Assembly (NCBI RefSeq): GCF_011752995.1 | Contig: NZ_VWWL01000019.1 | Coordinates: 62,001-126,000, forward strand | Reading direction: 5' to 3' | Source: Burkholderia sp. Ax-1724 | GTDB lineage: Bacteria > Pseudomonadota > Gammaproteobacteria > Burkholderiales > Burkholderiaceae | DNA: 64,000 nt | Part shown: positions 25,750 through 33,813 of the stretch, one piece after another | Layout: each line of letters begins with the position of its first letter | How positions within the stretch are numbered: position 1 is the first letter of the stretch | The notes under the pieces: model-generated | The model's input: the letters and a program-made list of their open reading frames with translations, nothing else | Databases searched by the model: none | What the model was told of the DNA's origin: nothing | Translations under genes and position numbers: made by a program

Positions 25750-27186
25750 CTACACCGCCGCCTCATACAGCACCCGCGCCAGCCCGTTATGCCGCTCGAT
25801 GACCGGCCCGAGGTCGAGCGTCGTCAAGCGTCCATCCCGCACGACCACCTGGCCGTCGATCACGCTATGGCTCACCTGCGACGGCGCGCAAAACACCAGC
25901 GCCGCCACCGGATCATGCAGCGCGCCCGCAAACAGCGGCTGACGCAGATCGAACGCGATGAAATCCGCCGCCATGCCGGGAGCGAGCGCGCCGATGTCGT
26001 CGCGGTTCAGCACGCGCGCGCCGCCGAGCGTGGCGATTTCGAGCGCATCGCGCGCGCTCATCGCATCGGGGCCGAAACCGACGCGCTGCAGCAGCAGCGC
26101 CTGGCGCACCTCGGCGACCATCTGCGCGCCGTCGTTCGAAGCCGAGCCGTCGACGCCGAGCCCGACCGGCACCCCCGCCGAGCGCATGCGCCGCACGCGC
26201 GCGATGCCCGACGCGAGCCGCATGTTCGAGCAAGGACAATGCGCGACGCCGGTGCCGGTGCGCGCGAACAGTTCGATGCCGGCGTCGTCGAGTTGCACGC
26301 AGTGCGCATGCCAGACGTCGCGGCCGACCCAGCCGAGATCGTGCGCATACTCGGCCGGCGTCATGCCGAACTTCTCGCGGCTGTACTCGACGTCGTTGAC
26401 GTTCTCGGCGAGGTGCGTATGCATCGACACGCCGTACTCGCGCGCGAGCAGCGCCGATTCGCGCATCAGATCGCGGCTCACCGAAAACGGCGAGCACGGC
26501 GCGACCACGACGCGCAGCATCGCGTAACGCCCTTCGTCGTGATACGTCTCGATCAGACGCTGCGTGTCCTTCAGGATGTCCGCCTCGCGCTCGACCACCG
26601 AATCGGGCGGCAAGCCGCCCTCTTTCTGGCCCACGCTCATGCTGCCGCGCGCCGCATGAAAGCGCATGCCGATGCGGCGCGCAGCGGCGATGCTGTCGTC
26701 GAGACGGCTGCCGTTCGGGTAGATGTACAGATGGTCGCTCGACGTCGTGCAGCCGGACAGCAGCAGTTCGGCCATCGCAGTTAGCGTCGAGACTTCGATC
26801 ATTTCGGGCGTGAGGTTCGCCCACACCTTGTAGAGATTCGTGAGCCAGCCGAACAGTTCGGCGTTCTGCGCCGCCGGAATCGCGCGCGTGAGGCTCTGGT
26901 ACATGTGGTGATGCGTGTTGACGAGGCCCGGAATCACGAGATGGCCGCGCATGTCGAGCACCTCGTCGGCCGTATGCGGCAATTGCGCTGTCGGGCCGAC
27001 CGCGACGATGCGGTTGTCCTCGATATACAGGCCGCCGTCGCGCAACTCGCGCCGCTCGCCGTCCATCGTGACGAGTACGTCCGCGTGCTTCACGAGCAGC
27101 GTTTTTTTCGGTTTGCCCGCCGTCGCCGTCTGGGATGTTGCCTCGCTGGATGGCGTATTCGTGGCTGCTGCCGGTTCCATCGTCAT
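25750..27186 (-). CDS. 8-oxoguanine deaminase
   Basis: A 478-residue metal-dependent hydrolase of the ATZ/TRZ branch. It converts 8-oxoguanine to urate, feeding the pathway encoded next to it. Metal ligands are seen in NTHHHMYQS, in THLAENVND (His) and in GVDGSASNDG (Asp). AIPAAQNAELFGWL and CSNMRLASGIARVRRM match 8-oxoguanine deaminases rather than cytosine deaminases. The first ~28 residues are Ser/Thr/Ala-rich and extra. GGAG lies seven bases before the ATG at 27186. A close alternative would be a hydroxydechloroatrazine ethylaminohydrolase, but the purine context favours this call. Confidence 0.85.
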   Translation of the reverse strand: MTMEPAAATNTPSSEATSQTATAGKPKKTLLVKHADVLVTMDGERRELRDGGLYIEDNRIVAVGPTAQLPHTADEVLDMRGHLVIPGLVNTHHHMYQSLTRAIPAAQNAELFGWLTNLYKVWANLTPEMIEVSTLTAMAELLLSGCTTSSDHLYIYPNGSRLDDSIAAARRIGMRFHAARGSMSVGQKEGGLPPDSVVEREADILKDTQRLIETYHDEGRYAMLRVVVAPCSPFSVSRDLMRESALLAREYGVSMHTHLAENVNDVEYSREKFGMTPAEYAHDLGWVGRDVWHAHCVQLDDAGIELFARTGTGVAHCPCSNMRLASGIARVRRMRSAGVPVGLGVDGSASNDGAQMVAEVRQALLLQRVGFGPDAMSARDALEIATLGGARVLNRDDIGALAPGMAADFIAFDLRQPLFAGALHDPVAALVFCAPSQVSHSVIDGQVVVRDGRLTTLDLGPVIERHNGLARVLYEAAV

Positions 27187-27335
27187 TCGTTTTCTCCGCC
27201 TTTGTGCTTTCGGTGCTGTCGTGCAAAGTCGTTCGAACGCGATGCGGCGGCACGCGAACCGCGCCGCCGCGTTCCGTCGAACGCCGTTGGCCCGGTTACC
27301 CAGCGTGTCACGCCGTCTTCGGGAGTTGCGCGGGT

Positions 27336-27396
27336 TTGAACCTCGGCGTTGAACCTTGAACTATCGGTTCATCGCGCGCCGCGCATAACGTGAACC
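27336..27396. promoter_or_regulatory. cluster of TTGAACC motifs upstream of 8-oxoguanine deaminase
   Basis: In the 595-bp divergent gap between the deaminase and uraH, TTGAACC occurs at 27336 and 27349, TTGAACT at 27356, an inverted GGTTCA at 27366 and GTGAACC at 27390. The spacing suggests an operator cluster. No named regulator consensus is matched. Apart from a repeat array at 27519-27562, I see nothing else in this gap. Confidence 0.4.
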
Positions 27397-27518
27397 TTGC
27401 GTGGCCAAAATAACGGCCGCAACTCGCGCCGTTGCGATACCCGGATTCACGCCGCCGATATAGTGGTCCGTTTTTTGTCCGCGCTACGATGATCCGGCGA
27501 GCGCCTGCCGCGCCATGC

Positions 27519-27562
27519 GCGGGAAATAAGCGGGAAACAGGCCGGCAATAAGCCGGAAAGCG
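27519..27562. repeat. 11-bp degenerate tandem repeat, four units
   Basis: GCGGGAAATAA, GCGGGAAACAG, GCCGGCAATAA and GCCGGAAAGCG follow one another without gaps in the deaminase-uraH intergenic region. Confidence 0.75.
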
Positions 27563-27781
27563 GCGCGCGCGGGCTTTCAGAAGGCTGTCCGTCATGCGCC
27601 AGCTATTATCTTTCCTATCGCTCGCGCGCGGGACGGCGCATCCTTTCTACAATGACTTCCACGGCGCTCGCTTCAGTTCGCCGACGGGTATGTAGCCACT
27701 GACGTGGAGCCTCGATCCGCCGCTAACGTTAATGGATCGGGCCGCCACCGACACCTCGCATTCACACAAGGACAATTGCGA

Positions 27782-28135
27782 ATGGGCAAGCTCACTACCC
27801 ACGTGCTCGACACCGCGAACGGCCGTCCCGGCGCGGGCATCAAGGTCGAACTCTTCGCGCTCGCGGGCGACACGCGCCGCGTGCTCAAAACCACCCTCAC
27901 GAATCACGATGGCCGTTGCGACGAGCCGCTGCTCGAAGGCGATGCGCTCGTCGCGGGCGAATACGAACTCGTGTTCGGCGCCGGCGACTACTTCGCGTTG
28001 CTCGGCACGCAGCTGCCCGAGCCGCGTTTCGTCGATCGCGTGGTGCTGCGCTTCGGCATCGCCGATACGGGCGCGCACTATCACGTGCCGCTGCTCGTGT
28101 CGCCGTGGGCTTACAGCACGTATCGGGGCAGCTAG
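27782..28135 (+). CDS. uraH: 5-hydroxyisourate hydrolase
   Basis: A 117-residue transthyretin-like enzyme that opens 5-hydroxyisourate (made by urate oxidase) to OHCU. It has the N-terminal THVLDTANGRPG with the catalytic His, the LRFGI strand and the diagnostic C-terminus SPWAYSTYRGS. AAGGACAATTGCG precedes the ATG at 27782; the family starts right at MGKLTTHVLD. It is followed after 253 bp by puuD, the enzyme that makes its substrate. Confidence 0.95.
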   Translation: MGKLTTHVLDTANGRPGAGIKVELFALAGDTRRVLKTTLTNHDGRCDEPLLEGDALVAGEYELVFGAGDYFALLGTQLPEPRFVDRVVLRFGIADTGAHYHVPLLVSPWAYSTYRGS

Positions 28136-28388
28136 GCCACGGGCACCAGGCCACGGAGCAACCAGGCCGCGTACGCGAGAGCCGCGCCCGAACGCATTGC
28201 GCGGATGCTCGCCGGTCCCGCGGAGGAGACACGAGCGACGACCGGCGAACCTGCGCGCAACGCGATGGGCCGCACGCCCCGCGATACCCATAAAAACCCG
28301 TGCTGCGTCTTTTACCCCGCAGCCGGCGCGATGACCGGCAACGTCGAACGTCATCGCGCGCACAACGAATCAGAAGTGGAGGAGTTTC

Positions 28389-29582
28389 ATGGAAGGCTTT
28401 ATCACCGACTGGCTGAACCTCGCGATTCGCTGGTTCCACGTCATCGCCGCGATTGCGTGGATCGGCGAATCGTTCTATTTCGTCGCGCTCGACAACAGCC
28501 TGAAACCGCCGACCGATCCGAACCAGCGCCGCCGCGGCGTGTTCGGCGAGTTGTGGCACGTGCATGGGGGCGGCTTCTACAACATGCAGAAGTACACGGT
28601 CGCACCGCCCGAAATGCCTGACGACCTGCACTGGTCGAAGTGGCCGTCGTACACGACGTGGATGTCGGGCTTCGGTCTCTTTACCGTGCTGTATCTGTTC
28701 TCGCCGAGCACTTACCTGATCGACAAGAACGTGCTCGACATGGGGCCGGTGGTCGCGGTCGCCTCGGCAATCGGCTTCCTCGCGGCCGGCTGGATCGTCT
28801 ACGACTCGCTGTGCCGCATTCTCGGCACGCGCGACAAGCTGCTCGGCATCTGCGTCGGCGCCTACGTGCTGATCGCGGCGTACCTCGCCTGCCATATCTT
28901 CGCGGGTCGCGCGGCGTATCTGATCATGGGCGCGATGCTCGCGACGATCATGTCGGCCAACGTGTTCTTCGTGATCATTCCGGGCCAGCGCAAGATGGTC
29001 GACGCGATGCTCAAGGGCGACACGCCGAACCCGATCTACGGCAAGCGCGGCAAGCAGCGCTCGGTGCACAACACGTATTTCACGCTGCCGGTCGTGTTCG
29101 CGATGCTGTCGAACCACTACGCGATGACCTACACGCATCCGTACAACTGGGCCGTGCTCGTCGTCATCATGCTGGCCGGCGCGCTGATCCGCCAGTTCTT
29201 CGTGATGCGCCATCGCGGCCAGGTGCTGTGGTATCTGCCGCTCGTCGGCGTCGCGCTGATGTGCGTCGCGCTCGCGTGGACCATGCCGCGCCCGGTGGTG
29301 CCGCAGGCGCAGGCCGCCAACGCGCCGACGCTGAAGGTCGCCGACATCGCGCCGGTGCTGCAGCAGCGCTGCGTGGCCTGCCACTCCGCCCATCCGACGA
29401 TGATGGGCAGCGCACCGGCCGGCGTGATGATGGATACGCCCGACGAAATCTCGCAGAACGCGCAGCGCATCTATCAGCAGGCGGTCGCGCTGAAGGCGAT
29501 GCCGCTCGGCAACGTCACGCACATGACCGATGAGGAACGGATGAAGATCGCGGCGTGGTTCGAGGGAGGCGCAGCGAAGTAA
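28389..29582 (+). CDS. puuD: membrane urate oxidase PuuD with cytochrome c domain
   Basis: A 397-residue protein. The N-terminal ~310 residues form an eight-helix integral membrane DUF989 domain, starting MEGFITDWLNLAIRWFHVIA. The C-terminus carries a cytochrome c domain with the haem site CVACH and a downstream Met (LKAMPLGNVTHMT) as likely sixth ligand. This family oxidises urate to 5-hydroxyisourate and passes electrons to the respiratory chain instead of making hydrogen peroxide as soluble uricase does. GGAGG lies six bases before the ATG. No other uricase is seen in the window. A terminator follows. Confidence 0.93.
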   Translation: MEGFITDWLNLAIRWFHVIAAIAWIGESFYFVALDNSLKPPTDPNQRRRGVFGELWHVHGGGFYNMQKYTVAPPEMPDDLHWSKWPSYTTWMSGFGLFTVLYLFSPSTYLIDKNVLDMGPVVAVASAIGFLAAGWIVYDSLCRILGTRDKLLGICVGAYVLIAAYLACHIFAGRAAYLIMGAMLATIMSANVFFVIIPGQRKMVDAMLKGDTPNPIYGKRGKQRSVHNTYFTLPVVFAMLSNHYAMTYTHPYNWAVLVVIMLAGALIRQFFVMRHRGQVLWYLPLVGVALMCVALAWTMPRPVVPQAQAANAPTLKVADIAPVLQQRCVACHSAHPTMMGSAPAGVMMDTPDEISQNAQRIYQQAVALKAMPLGNVTHMTDEERMKIAAWFEGGAAK

Positions 29583-29635
29583 GGGTGGGTGCCGGGCGAG
29601 CGATCCGGCACCGAAGTCGAGGCTGCAATGTGACG

Positions 29636-29665
29636 CGGGCTTGTCGCGGGAGCGGCAAGCCCGCT
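29636..29665 (+). terminator. hairpin terminator of puuD
   Basis: GCGGGCTTGTCGC and GCGGCAAGCCCGC pair with one wobble around GGGA, followed by TGTCGTTT. Confidence 0.6.
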
Positions 29666-29714
29666 GTCGTTTGGCGATGGTGGCGTATGTGGTCGGCAGA
29701 ATCGATATAGCACT

Positions 29715-29864
29715 TTGACGCCCTGAGTTGATGCCCTGAGGCCACAAAAAGCATCGAAAACGGGAAAAATGTAGCCCAAGAGGCACAAAAATAAATCGCA
29801 TTTCTGTGTCTCCTGGGCTACAATTCAAGCTGAATTCGCCGAATTTGATGCCCTGAGGCTACAA
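29715..29864. promoter_or_regulatory. operator array and promoter of the hipBA-like module
   Basis: Four copies of a site close to CCTGrGGCTACAA are present. Two are direct: TGATGCCCTGAGGCCACAAA at 29729-29748 and TGATGCCCTGAGGCTACAAA at 29845-29864. Two are arms of an inverted repeat: TGTAGCCCAAGAGGCACA at 29770-29787 against TGTGTCTCCTGGGCTACA at 29805-29822. A partial copy (TTGACGCCCTGAG) starts at 29715. A -10-like TACAAT (29819-29824) is embedded in the right arm. The last copy abuts the HipB start codon and contains its GAGG ribosome-binding site. Confidence 0.75.
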
Positions 29865-30131
29865 ATGACCCACCTCGCCGATGTCTCCGAGATGCTCAAA
29901 ACCGTGCGGCGCAACAGCAACCTGTCGCAGGAAGAACTCGCGCGCCGCGCGGGTGTTGCCCGCACGACCGTCGCACGTATGGAAACGCTCGCCAAAAACG
30001 ACATGAGCGTGTCCGTGCTCGTGCGCCTGCTCGAAGCCGCCGGCTACGACCTCAAGTTCGTCGCTCACGGACACGGCCGCACGCTCGAAGACATCCTCGC
30101 GGAACAGCGCAGCCCGGACGCGCAGCCATGA
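29865..30131 (+). CDS. HipB-like antitoxin / XRE regulator
   Basis: An 88-residue protein with one XRE helix-turn-helix (about residues 8-65; NLSQEELARRAGVARTTVAR) and a short hydrophilic tail. It overlaps the HipA-like gene by ATGA (30128-30131), the usual HipB-HipA arrangement. It most likely binds the repeated sites just upstream and represses its own operon. GAGG, part of the last operator copy, is the ribosome-binding site. Confidence 0.85.
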   Translation: MTHLADVSEMLKTVRRNSNLSQEELARRAGVARTTVARMETLAKNDMSVSVLVRLLEAAGYDLKFVAHGHGRTLEDILAEQRSPDAQP

Positions 30132-31477
30132 AGCTCGACGTCCAGGTACTCGGCAAAAACGTCGCCACGCTGTTTCGCGAACGCGACGACTATGTGCTCA
30201 AATACAACGGCGACGCGAGCGCGGCCGACTTCATCAGCCTGACGATGCCGGTGCGCGAAGAGGCCTGGCGCTGGCCGCGTGACCTGCATCCGTTTTTCCG
30301 GCAGAACCTGCCCGAGGGCTATCTGCTGAATCTGATCCGCGAGCAGTTCGGGCCGCTGCTCGACGGCACCGATCTCTCGCTGCTTGCCGTCGTGGGCTCG
30401 ATGGGGATTGGCCGGGTCACGGTCACGCCCGAAGGGGTCGCGCCGGGCACCGAACTCCAGGCGCTCGACGTCGAGGACATCCTGCACGGCGACAACTCCG
30501 CCGAACATTTTGCGCAGCTCGTCCGCGAATACGCGCGGGCCGCCATCTCAGGCGTCGTGCCGAAGTTCATCGCACCGGAAGCGACGCCGCCCGTTGCGCC
30601 CACGCTGTTGCCGCTCGGCAAACCCACGCTTCGAACGAGCCGCCACATCGTCAAGGGTTCGGACGACAACACGCCGTTTCTCGGTTTCAACGAGTTCTAT
30701 TCGATGCGCGTGCTGGAGAGGCTCGGCGTTGCGCCGGTTGCGCGCACGCGGATGTCGGACGATGGCCGCGCGCTGATCGTCGAACGCTTCGACGTCGATG
30801 CGCAGGGATTTCCGGCATATGGCGTGGAAGACATGTGCGGCCTGCTCGGCTTGCCGCCGCACGAAAAATACAATTCGACCAGCGAAAAGCTGCTCAACGC
30901 CGCGCGCGCCTATCTGCTCGATCGCGACGCCATGCGCGCGCAACTTCAGCAGCTTGGCTGGCATCTGCTGACGAACTACGTCGTGCGCAATGCGGACTGC
31001 CACACCAAGAATGTCGCGCTGTTCTATACCTCGATTGACGATGTCGCGTTCACGCCTGTCTACGACGTCGTAACGACGCAGGCATATCCGCGCTTCGCAG
31101 CCAATCCGCCGGGCCTGGCCGTTGACGGCCGCAAGACCTGGGCAGCCGGCAAGACACTGGAGCGCTTTTTCAACACCCGTATGGGTATCGCGCCGCGTCA
31201 ATATGCGCAGATGGTCGAGGCGTTATGCGACTCGGCGGTCGACGTCGGCCATGAACTGATCGAAGCGGCCCGCAACGAACCGCAGTGGCGCGCGCTCGCC
31301 AAGCAGATGCTGCATGCGTGGGACGACGGCATGGCCTCGTTGCGCTCCTCGAAGAAAAGCCTGCAATTCAAGGGGCTCAAGCCGGCAATCGAAGCAGCGG
31401 GATTTTCGGCGCCCGAGCCGCCCGAACGGACAAGAGAGGTGATCGGACATTCGCCGCTGCTTGGCAGGCGAAGCTGA
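30128..31477 (+). CDS. HipA-like serine/threonine kinase toxin
   Basis: A 449-residue HipA-family kinase. The HipA N-terminal domain (LDVQVLGKNVATLFRERDDY with FFRQNLPEGY) is followed by the kinase domain. The ATP-binding Lys is in RHIVKGSDDN. The catalytic loop is RNADCHTKN (Asp about 288), in place of the usual ADGHAKN-type sequence. The metal-binding Asp is in FTPVYDVV. The segment AISGVVPKF corresponds to the loop carrying the autophosphorylated Ser of E. coli HipA (Ser150). HipA proteins phosphorylate aminoacyl-tRNA synthetases and slow growth; the target here is unknown. All key residues are present, so it should be active. Confidence 0.87.
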   Translation: MKLDVQVLGKNVATLFRERDDYVLKYNGDASAADFISLTMPVREEAWRWPRDLHPFFRQNLPEGYLLNLIREQFGPLLDGTDLSLLAVVGSMGIGRVTVTPEGVAPGTELQALDVEDILHGDNSAEHFAQLVREYARAAISGVVPKFIAPEATPPVAPTLLPLGKPTLRTSRHIVKGSDDNTPFLGFNEFYSMRVLERLGVAPVARTRMSDDGRALIVERFDVDAQGFPAYGVEDMCGLLGLPPHEKYNSTSEKLLNAARAYLLDRDAMRAQLQQLGWHLLTNYVVRNADCHTKNVALFYTSIDDVAFTPVYDVVTTQAYPRFAANPPGLAVDGRKTWAAGKTLERFFNTRMGIAPRQYAQMVEALCDSAVDVGHELIEAARNEPQWRALAKQMLHAWDDGMASLRSSKKSLQFKGLKPAIEAAGFSAPEPPERTREVIGHSPLLGRRS

Positions 31478-31485
31478 GCGCGCAC

Positions 31486-31557
31486 GCTGGCGTCGACGTT
31501 GACGCGGCCCTTGATGCAAGCCTGAATGCAAACCTTCATGCAACCTCTGAAGCCAGC
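31486..31557. repeat. 12-bp degenerate tandem repeat, six units
   Basis: Six 12-bp units run from the end of the HipA-like gene: GCTGGCGTCGAC, GTTGACGCGGCC, CTTGATGCAAGC, CTGAATGCAAAC, CTTCATGCAACC and TCTGAAGCCAGC. Shifted by six bases the unit reads GACGTTGACGCG, very like the reverse complement of the array at 61955-62002. Confidence 0.75.
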
Positions 31558-31585
31558 GTTTTCGTCTCGCCAACCACCGCCCCCA

Positions 31586-31621
31586 TAAAAAAGCCCGCGA
31601 CATACCCTACGTCGCGGGCTT
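31586..31621 (-). terminator. intrinsic terminator of the puuE-allA operon
   Basis: AAGCCCGCGAC (31591-31601) and GTCGCGGGCTT (31611-31621) form a perfect stem. On the minus strand it is followed by a T-run. It may also stop hipA transcription from the other side. Confidence 0.85.
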
Positions 31622-31668
31622 CCCCTTCAAACCGGCACGCTACCGGCTATCCGGCAGTCGTCTTGCCA

Positions 31669-32181
31669 TCAAACCGCCACCGCGCTCAACGCATCCTCGG
31701 TCAGCCACAGCGGCTCGTCGAGATCCTGCTCGTTGAGATTGAGCCCGTCCCCGCCGCGATCGACAACGATAAAGTCGCTCACCTCCCCCAACGCGATCAG
31801 CGGATGGTGCCACACGCCCTTCGCGTAGTTGACACCCTGCCAGCCGCTCGTCACGAACGCGCGAATCCGCGCCGGGTCGAGTTCGCCCACAGGCGCGACG
31901 ACGACCAGATACGGCTTGTCGTTGAGCGGCACGAACGCCTGGCTGCCGAGCGGATGACGCTCGAGCATCTTCACCTCGAACGGCAGCGTGCGCGGCTGAC
32001 CACGAAACAGATTGACAAGCGTGCGGCCGTTCTCGTCGCTCACGTCCACTTTCGCGAGATCGTGATAGCGGATCGTCGTGCCGAGATTGATCGGAATCTG
32101 CCGTGCGCCGTCGAGTTCGATCACGTCGCCGAATGCGGCGAATGCGTCCTTCGTCAGCGGTTCGATGGCGAGCGTTTTCAT
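31669..32181 (-). CDS. allA: ureidoglycolate lyase
   Basis: A 170-residue cupin-fold enzyme that splits ureidoglycolate to glyoxylate and urea. Family segments include KDAFAAFGDVIE, NLFRGQPRTLPFEVKMLERH and the KGVWHHPLIAL motif, which carries metal/substrate His residues. The ATG at 32181 overlaps the allantoicase stop as ATGA, so I prefer it to an ATG five codons upstream. It is last in the puuE-uraD-alc-allA operon. Confidence 0.94.
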   Translation of the reverse strand: MKTLAIEPLTKDAFAAFGDVIELDGARQIPINLGTTIRYHDLAKVDVSDENGRTLVNLFRGQPRTLPFEVKMLERHPLGSQAFVPLNDKPYLVVVAPVGELDPARIRAFVTSGWQGVNYAKGVWHHPLIALGEVSDFIVVDRGGDGLNLNEQDLDEPLWLTEDALSAVAV

Positions 32182-33188
32182 TCGAGCGTACCCCACAGAC
32201 GCAGACGCGACACGCCGCCGTCCGGATAGATATTGAAGCGCACGTGCGTGACCGGCCCGAGCGCCGCGATCTCGCTTTCGAAGAAATGCTGCTTGTCCAT
32301 CTGCAGCTTCTGTTCGCCGAGCAGCACCGGCCAGAACATCGCCTGCGTGACGAGCGAGCTGTCGGTGCCGCCCTTCACGTACGCGGCCTGGATCGAGCAG
32401 CGATCCGGATAGTTGCCCTTGAAGTGCGCGGTGTCGACTTCGATCTTGCGGATCACGCCCGGCTGCGCGAGCGCGACGATCGCCCAGTCGTTGCCCGGCT
32501 CGCGGCGACGGCGCGTTTCCCAGCCGTCGCCCATGTTGACGCCGCGGCCCGGCATCAGGATCGTCGAGGCCGCGCCGAAGTGCTGGTTGTTCGCGCCGAC
32601 CAGATACGCGCCGTTTTCCATCGCGGCGAGATCGAACTGCTCGGTGCGGCTCGCGCCGGCCCAGTCGACCTGCGGCTGACCGTACACGCGCAGACGCGCG
32701 ATGCCGCCGTCCGGATAGATGTTCACGCGCAGATGCGTGTACGCGTTCGCGTCGCTGACCTCGAGGTAGTGGTGACTATTGCCCTGCAAGGTAGTCGACG
32801 GCACGATCTCGGTCCATTGCGTCGCCTGGTTCGGCGCGCCATCCACGACGCGCGCCGCTTCCACCGACGCCGCCGGCGGGAAGTTGCCGGTGAAGTGGCT
32901 CGTGTCGAGGTCGAGCCCCTTGATGACGCCCGGCCGCGCGAGCTTGACGACGCACCAGTCGTAGCCGGTCGTACGCTTGCGGCGCGTTTCCCAGCCGTCC
33001 ATCCACTTGCCGTTGTCGTCGTACTTGCCCGGAATGAAGACGGCCGGCTCCGGATTCAGCATGCGGTCCTTCGGCGCGAAAAATTCGTCGCTGGCCGCGA
33101 GCGCCTGCGCGCCCAGACGCGGGTCCGCCAGGTTCACGTAACGGCGCGTGAATTCCGGTGCGTTGGGATCGAGAATCGGAAGTGCCAT
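32178..33188 (-). CDS. alc: allantoicase
   Basis: A 336-residue enzyme that hydrolyses allantoate to ureidoglycolate and urea. Two related beta-sandwich halves are visible from parallel motifs: WMDGWETRRKR with DWCVVKLARPGVIKGLDLDT, and NMGDGWETRRRR with DWAIVALAQPGVIRKIEVDT. Two YPDGGIARLR / YPDGGVSRLR segments also match. AAGGACGACAAAG before the ATG fits the start. It follows uraD after 103 bp and overlaps allA. Confidence 0.96.
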   Translation of the reverse strand: MALPILDPNAPEFTRRYVNLADPRLGAQALAASDEFFAPKDRMLNPEPAVFIPGKYDDNGKWMDGWETRRKRTTGYDWCVVKLARPGVIKGLDLDTSHFTGNFPPAASVEAARVVDGAPNQATQWTEIVPSTTLQGNSHHYLEVSDANAYTHLRVNIYPDGGIARLRVYGQPQVDWAGASRTEQFDLAAMENGAYLVGANNQHFGAASTILMPGRGVNMGDGWETRRRREPGNDWAIVALAQPGVIRKIEVDTAHFKGNYPDRCSIQAAYVKGGTDSSLVTQAMFWPVLLGEQKLQMDKQHFFESEIAALGPVTHVRFNIYPDGGVSRLRLWGTLE

Positions 33189-33291
33189 CTTTGTCGTCCT
33201 TGATATCGATTGGTATGGGTGCGGAAAAAACGTTACGGTTCGCGGCCTGCGCCGGATGACCGGCTACGCCCGCCTGCCGGGCGCGATGACG

Positions 33292-33813
33292 TCACGCGTC
33301 GATCAGGTCGTCGAGCCGGAAACGTGCGATGCGATAGATCTGATCGAGGCTCGCGCGCATTTCGTCGGCATGGCTATTGTTCACGCGCGATTCGAAGTTC
33401 GCGATGATGCCGTGACGGTCGTAGCCACGCACCGCGAGAATAAACGGGAAGCCGAATTTCTCGCGATACGCATGATTCAACGCATGCAGCTTGTCGAACT
33501 CCGCCTGCGTGCATTGCGCAAGCCCCGCGCCGCTCTGCTCGCGCGTCGATTCGGCGGTCAGCTCGCCGCGCACGGCGGCCTTGCCGGCCAGTTCCGGGTG
33601 CGCGTTGATGAGCGCGAGTTGACTGGCTTCGCCGGCCGTCTCGACGATCTTCGACATCCGGTGATGCAACGCGTCGATGCTCGCAAACGGCCGCTCGCGC
33701 GCCGCGATTTCCGCGACCCACGGCGAGTGCTCGAAGATGCCCGACAGCGCCGCGACGAACGCGTCGGTAGAGAGGCTGTTGAGTTGGTCCAGGGTGTATT
33801 GCATCGCCTTCAT
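33292..33813 (-). CDS. uraD: OHCU decarboxylase
   Basis: A 173-residue enzyme that decarboxylates 2-oxo-4-hydroxy-4-carboxy-5-ureidoimidazoline to S-allantoin. The catalytic His is in LINAHPELAGKAA, followed by the TAESTREQSGAGL segment with the second catalytic Glu. The LNHAYREKFGFPFILAVRG block is diagnostic. The ATG at 33813 overlaps the puuE stop (ATGA), so I use it rather than the longer frame from 33894. Confidence 0.95.
   Translation of the reverse strand: MKAMQYTLDQLNSLSTDAFVAALSGIFEHSPWVAEIAARERPFASIDALHHRMSKIVETAGEASQLALINAHPELAGKAAVRGELTAESTREQSGAGLAQCTQAEFDKLHALNHAYREKFGFPFILAVRGYDRHGIIANFESRVNNSHADEMRASLDQIYRIARFRLDDLIDA

Noticed and set aside
29583..31668. Insertion sequence or integrase carrying the hipBA-like module
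   Set aside because: No transposase, integrase, target duplication or terminal repeats can be seen at its edges.
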